This document shows positions 39,596-41,129 of a DNA stretch of 41,129 nucleotides, piece by piece. The position numbers were made by a program, and so were the translations under genes. The DNA comes from Clostridia bacterium (GTDB taxonomy: Bacteria; Bacillota; Clostridia; Oscillospirales; CAG-272). The stretch is taken from NCBI GenBank assembly GCA_017481265.1, contig JAFUPK010000028.1, positions 1 through 41,129 of the forward strand, written 5' to 3'. The notes beneath the pieces were generated by a model. The model saw only the letters and a list, made by a program, of their open reading frames with translations. It did no database searches and was not told the origin of the DNA. Each line of letters starts with the position of its first letter. Position 1 is the stretch's first letter.

Positions 39596-40091
39596 GATCA
39601 AGAAAACATTCAGAGAAAGCGTACCTGCTATGCGCTTTATTGGCAAGAAATATCCCGGATTTGGTCCTTGGTGGGGCGAGTGGTTTGAAAACGGTTGGTT
39701 TGATGTAGTGGAAAAAGCTATGGGCGGTACTGCTTCTATAACGGCTGTATGGGAAAACGGCGGTGGGTATGTAGGGCTCGAGCGTCGTCTTGCCGGTAAT
39801 ATTACCGAATACTGGCTCGGTATGTTTACACCTGCAGAAACTGAAGTGCCCGAAGGTTTTGAGTATATAGACTTTGCCGAAGGCGGACTCGGGACCTGCT
39901 TTATTAAGGGTAAGGAAAGCGAAGTTCACAATACTGATTCATGCGCCGAAGCTGTAGTGAACGCAGGAATGACCATATATACGGACAGCGAAGGCTATAC
40001 ATGGTCGTTTGAGAACTGTACCTGTCCGAGATATACAACTCCTGATGAAAACGGTGAAGTGATACTCGATTACTGTTATTATGTTATATAG
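39588..40091 (+). CDS. Effector-binding (GyrI-like) domain protein
   Basis: A 167-residue protein resembling the effector-binding half of the adjacent regulator: RESVPAMRFIGKKYPGFGPWWGEWFENGWFD, GGYVGLERRLAGNITEYWLGMF, VPEGFEYIDFAEGGLGTCFIKG. Free-standing proteins of this type (GyrI/SbmC, Cass2) bind small molecules or inhibit enzymes. Because it is co-translated with the AraC regulator (8-bp overlap, AAAAGGAG before the ATG), it may buffer or relay the same ligand. A terminator follows immediately. Confidence 0.78.
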   Translation: MAEIKKTFRESVPAMRFIGKKYPGFGPWWGEWFENGWFDVVEKAMGGTASITAVWENGGGYVGLERRLAGNITEYWLGMFTPAETEVPEGFEYIDFAEGGLGTCFIKGKESEVHNTDSCAEAVVNAGMTIYTDSEGYTWSFENCTCPRYTTPDENGEVILDYCYYVI

Positions 40092-40125
40092 AAAAATGCT
40101 GACCACACTTGCGGTCAGCATTTTT
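40092..40125. terminator. Bidirectional terminator
   Basis: Stem AAAAATGCTGACC / GGTCAGCATTTTT with T-run on the plus strand and a T-run from the A residues on the minus strand, between convergent genes. Confidence 0.93.
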
Positions 40126-40878
40126 TTATCCAAGTAATACATCCGAAACGAGCATCACGCAGAAGCCTGCGAGAAGCGCATAGGTTGCACCGCGCTCTGC
40201 TCCATGGGCATGAGTTTCGGGGATCATCTCATCACTTATGACGTAAAGCATTGTTCCTCCCGCAAAGGCAAGGGCAAAGGGGAGCACCGCTTCAGCCACG
40301 CTGACAGCGAGAAAACCGATAAAGGTTCCGATGACTTCAACAAGTCCCGTCGCAGCGGCACATAAAAAGGTTTTTTTCGGTGTCACTCCTGCGGCAAGCA
40401 TGGGCCCGATTATGACCATTCCTTCGGGAATGTTCTGGAGCGCGATACCTCCTGCGATGAGTAGCGCACCTGTTGTATCGCCTGAGCCGAATCCGACACC
40501 TGCGGCGATACCCTCGGGGAGATTGTGTATGGCAATGGCAGTTACAAACAGAAGCACACGGCTGAGATTTGCATTTGGATGGGACTCAATATCATTGCCC
40601 ACAAGCTTGTGAAGATGGGGAACAAGCTTATCAACGAGGTTAAGGCTTACAGCTCCTGTAAATATGCCTGCTACGGTTATAAGAAGCGCAAAGCGTCCGC
40701 CGTACTCAAGAGAGGGAAGAATAAGTCCGAGAACCGCCGCCGCAAGCATGACACCTGCCGCAAAAGCAAGGACTACGTCCGAAAATTTATGTGTTATCTT
40801 TTTAAAAGCAAAGCCGATCAGCGATCCGAAGATCGTTGCACCGCCGACACCGACCGCTGTAAGTATTACAAGATCCAT
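40126..40878 (-). CDS. ZIP-family metal transporter (ZupT-like)
   Basis: A 250-residue inner-membrane transporter with eight predicted membrane segments. The metal-transport signature helices are clear: AIAIHNLPEGIAAG in segment 4 and GIALQNIPEGMVI in segment 5, matching the H/QNxPEG motifs of ZIP proteins that import Zn, Fe or Mn. A histidine-containing loop (LVPHLHKLVGNDIESH) lies between segments 3 and 4. AAGGA precedes the ATG and the promoter (40908-40936) is close to consensus. It is a single gene; metal specificity cannot be read. Confidence 0.92.
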   Translation of the reverse strand: MDLVILTAVGVGGATIFGSLIGFAFKKITHKFSDVVLAFAAGVMLAAAVLGLILPSLEYGGRFALLITVAGIFTGAVSLNLVDKLVPHLHKLVGNDIESHPNANLSRVLLFVTAIAIHNLPEGIAAGVGFGSGDTTGALLIAGGIALQNIPEGMVIIGPMLAAGVTPKKTFLCAAATGLVEVIGTFIGFLAVSVAEAVLPFALAFAGGTMLYVISDEMIPETHAHGAERGATYALLAGFCVMLVSDVLLG

Positions 40879-40907
40879 ATAGTTTGTCCTTTCTGCCGTT
40901 TTATTTT

Positions 40908-40936
40908 AGTATACTCCAAAAACATCACACTTTCAA
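40908..40936 (-). promoter_or_regulatory. Promoter of the ZIP transporter gene
   Basis: On the minus strand, -35 TTGAAA (40936-40931), 17-bp spacer, -10 TATACT (40913-40908). Confidence 0.85.
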
Positions 40937-40960
40937 GCTTTTTTGCTGATGTAATTTAAA

Positions 40961-40989
40961 AACCTTCGGAAAAGATTTCTCCGAAGGTT
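40961..40989 (-). terminator. Terminator hairpin at the edge of element C
   Basis: Stem AACCTTCGG / CCGAAGGTT with a further inner pairing, followed by TTTTT on the minus strand. It should end a leftward transcript from a gene beyond the window; element C lies between. Confidence 0.85.
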
Positions 40990-41129
40990 CAGACCGCTGA
41001 CAAAGGTCTTATGCTGACAAAATGCACAAAAGTTTTGATCGACCTTTTTTAAAAGGGCGCGGGGTCTTGGGGCAGCGCCCTGAGTCGCGGCTACTTCGCT
41101 AAACGAAGTAGGACAGAGTGCGAAATTCC
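40990..41129 (-). mobile_element. Non-coding hairpin-flanked element, copy C (cut by the window edge)
   Basis: Inverted relative to A and B: it begins CAGACCGCTGACAAAGG and continues as the reverse complement of the right half of copy A, including the CTACTTCG hairpin module (as GCTACTTCGC near 41090). The far end lies outside the window. Confidence 0.82.

Overview
The window looks like chromosomal DNA of a strictly anaerobic, low-to-mid GC Firmicute of the class Clostridia, most likely a gut or rumen Oscillospirales-type bacterium. This is inferred from an oxygen-sensitive class III ribonucleotide reductase, a FucO-type lactaldehyde reductase, SLH-anchored surface protein, RecD2, ComF, SdpI and CapA homologues, strong GGAGG ribosome binding sites and many promoters of the TTGACA-17-TATAAT type. 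No plasmid, phage or transposase genes are seen.

Layout. 1-247: highly palindromic non-coding sequence of unknown class. 284-3470: nrdG-nrdD operon (minus strand) with a textbook tandem NrdR operator. 3645-5984: DegT/DnrJ-type aminotransferase plus GT4 glycosyltransferase. 6038-7186: fucO (minus). 7412-9018: metallophosphoesterase and PHP histidinol-phosphatase-like protein. 9334-19338: carbohydrate and cell-surface region (SLH/beta-helix protein, CapA-like protein, GH2 enzyme, GH110-like beta-helix enzyme and its co-translated surface protein). 19508-22962: two tiny ORFs, recD2, comF and tRNA-Arg(CCG). 22963-23600: nested palindromic repeats. 23690-24633: a HELTH-motif putative metalloprotease and a membrane protein. 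24669-26016: VOC protein and nucleoside hydrolase (minus). 26172-30196: two divergent ECF sigma/anti-sigma-like pairs. 30309-33297: SdpR-like repressor, SdpI-like protein and ABC transporter. 33628-40878: cyclase, lipoprotein with beta-helix-like repeats, rhodanese lipoprotein, vWA protein, macro-domain protein, AraC regulator with partner, and ZIP transporter.

The most striking signal is not a gene. A family of roughly 256-299 bp non-coding elements (complete at 12316-12614 and 33324-33602, a diverged and interrupted copy at 23259-23514, and one running off the right edge from 40990) has short imperfect inverted termini (CAG...GCTGACAAA). In each complete case it is flanked on both sides by a copy of the same hairpin, and that hairpin is different at every locus (26, 20 and 21 bp). 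This looks like insertion of a non-autonomous element into terminator-type palindromes with duplication of the entire hairpin. A second notable signal is a 24-nt identical block plus an upstream hairpin just before the start codons of two unrelated genes (surface protein at 19338, cyclase at 34221), a candidate regulatory RNA leader.

Genes work together in several small modules: dNTP supply (nrdDG under NrdR), glycan modification (aminotransferase plus GT4), extracellular glycan handling (9334-19338), envelope sensing (two ECF pairs), and self-protection or peptide export (SdpR/SdpI/ABC).
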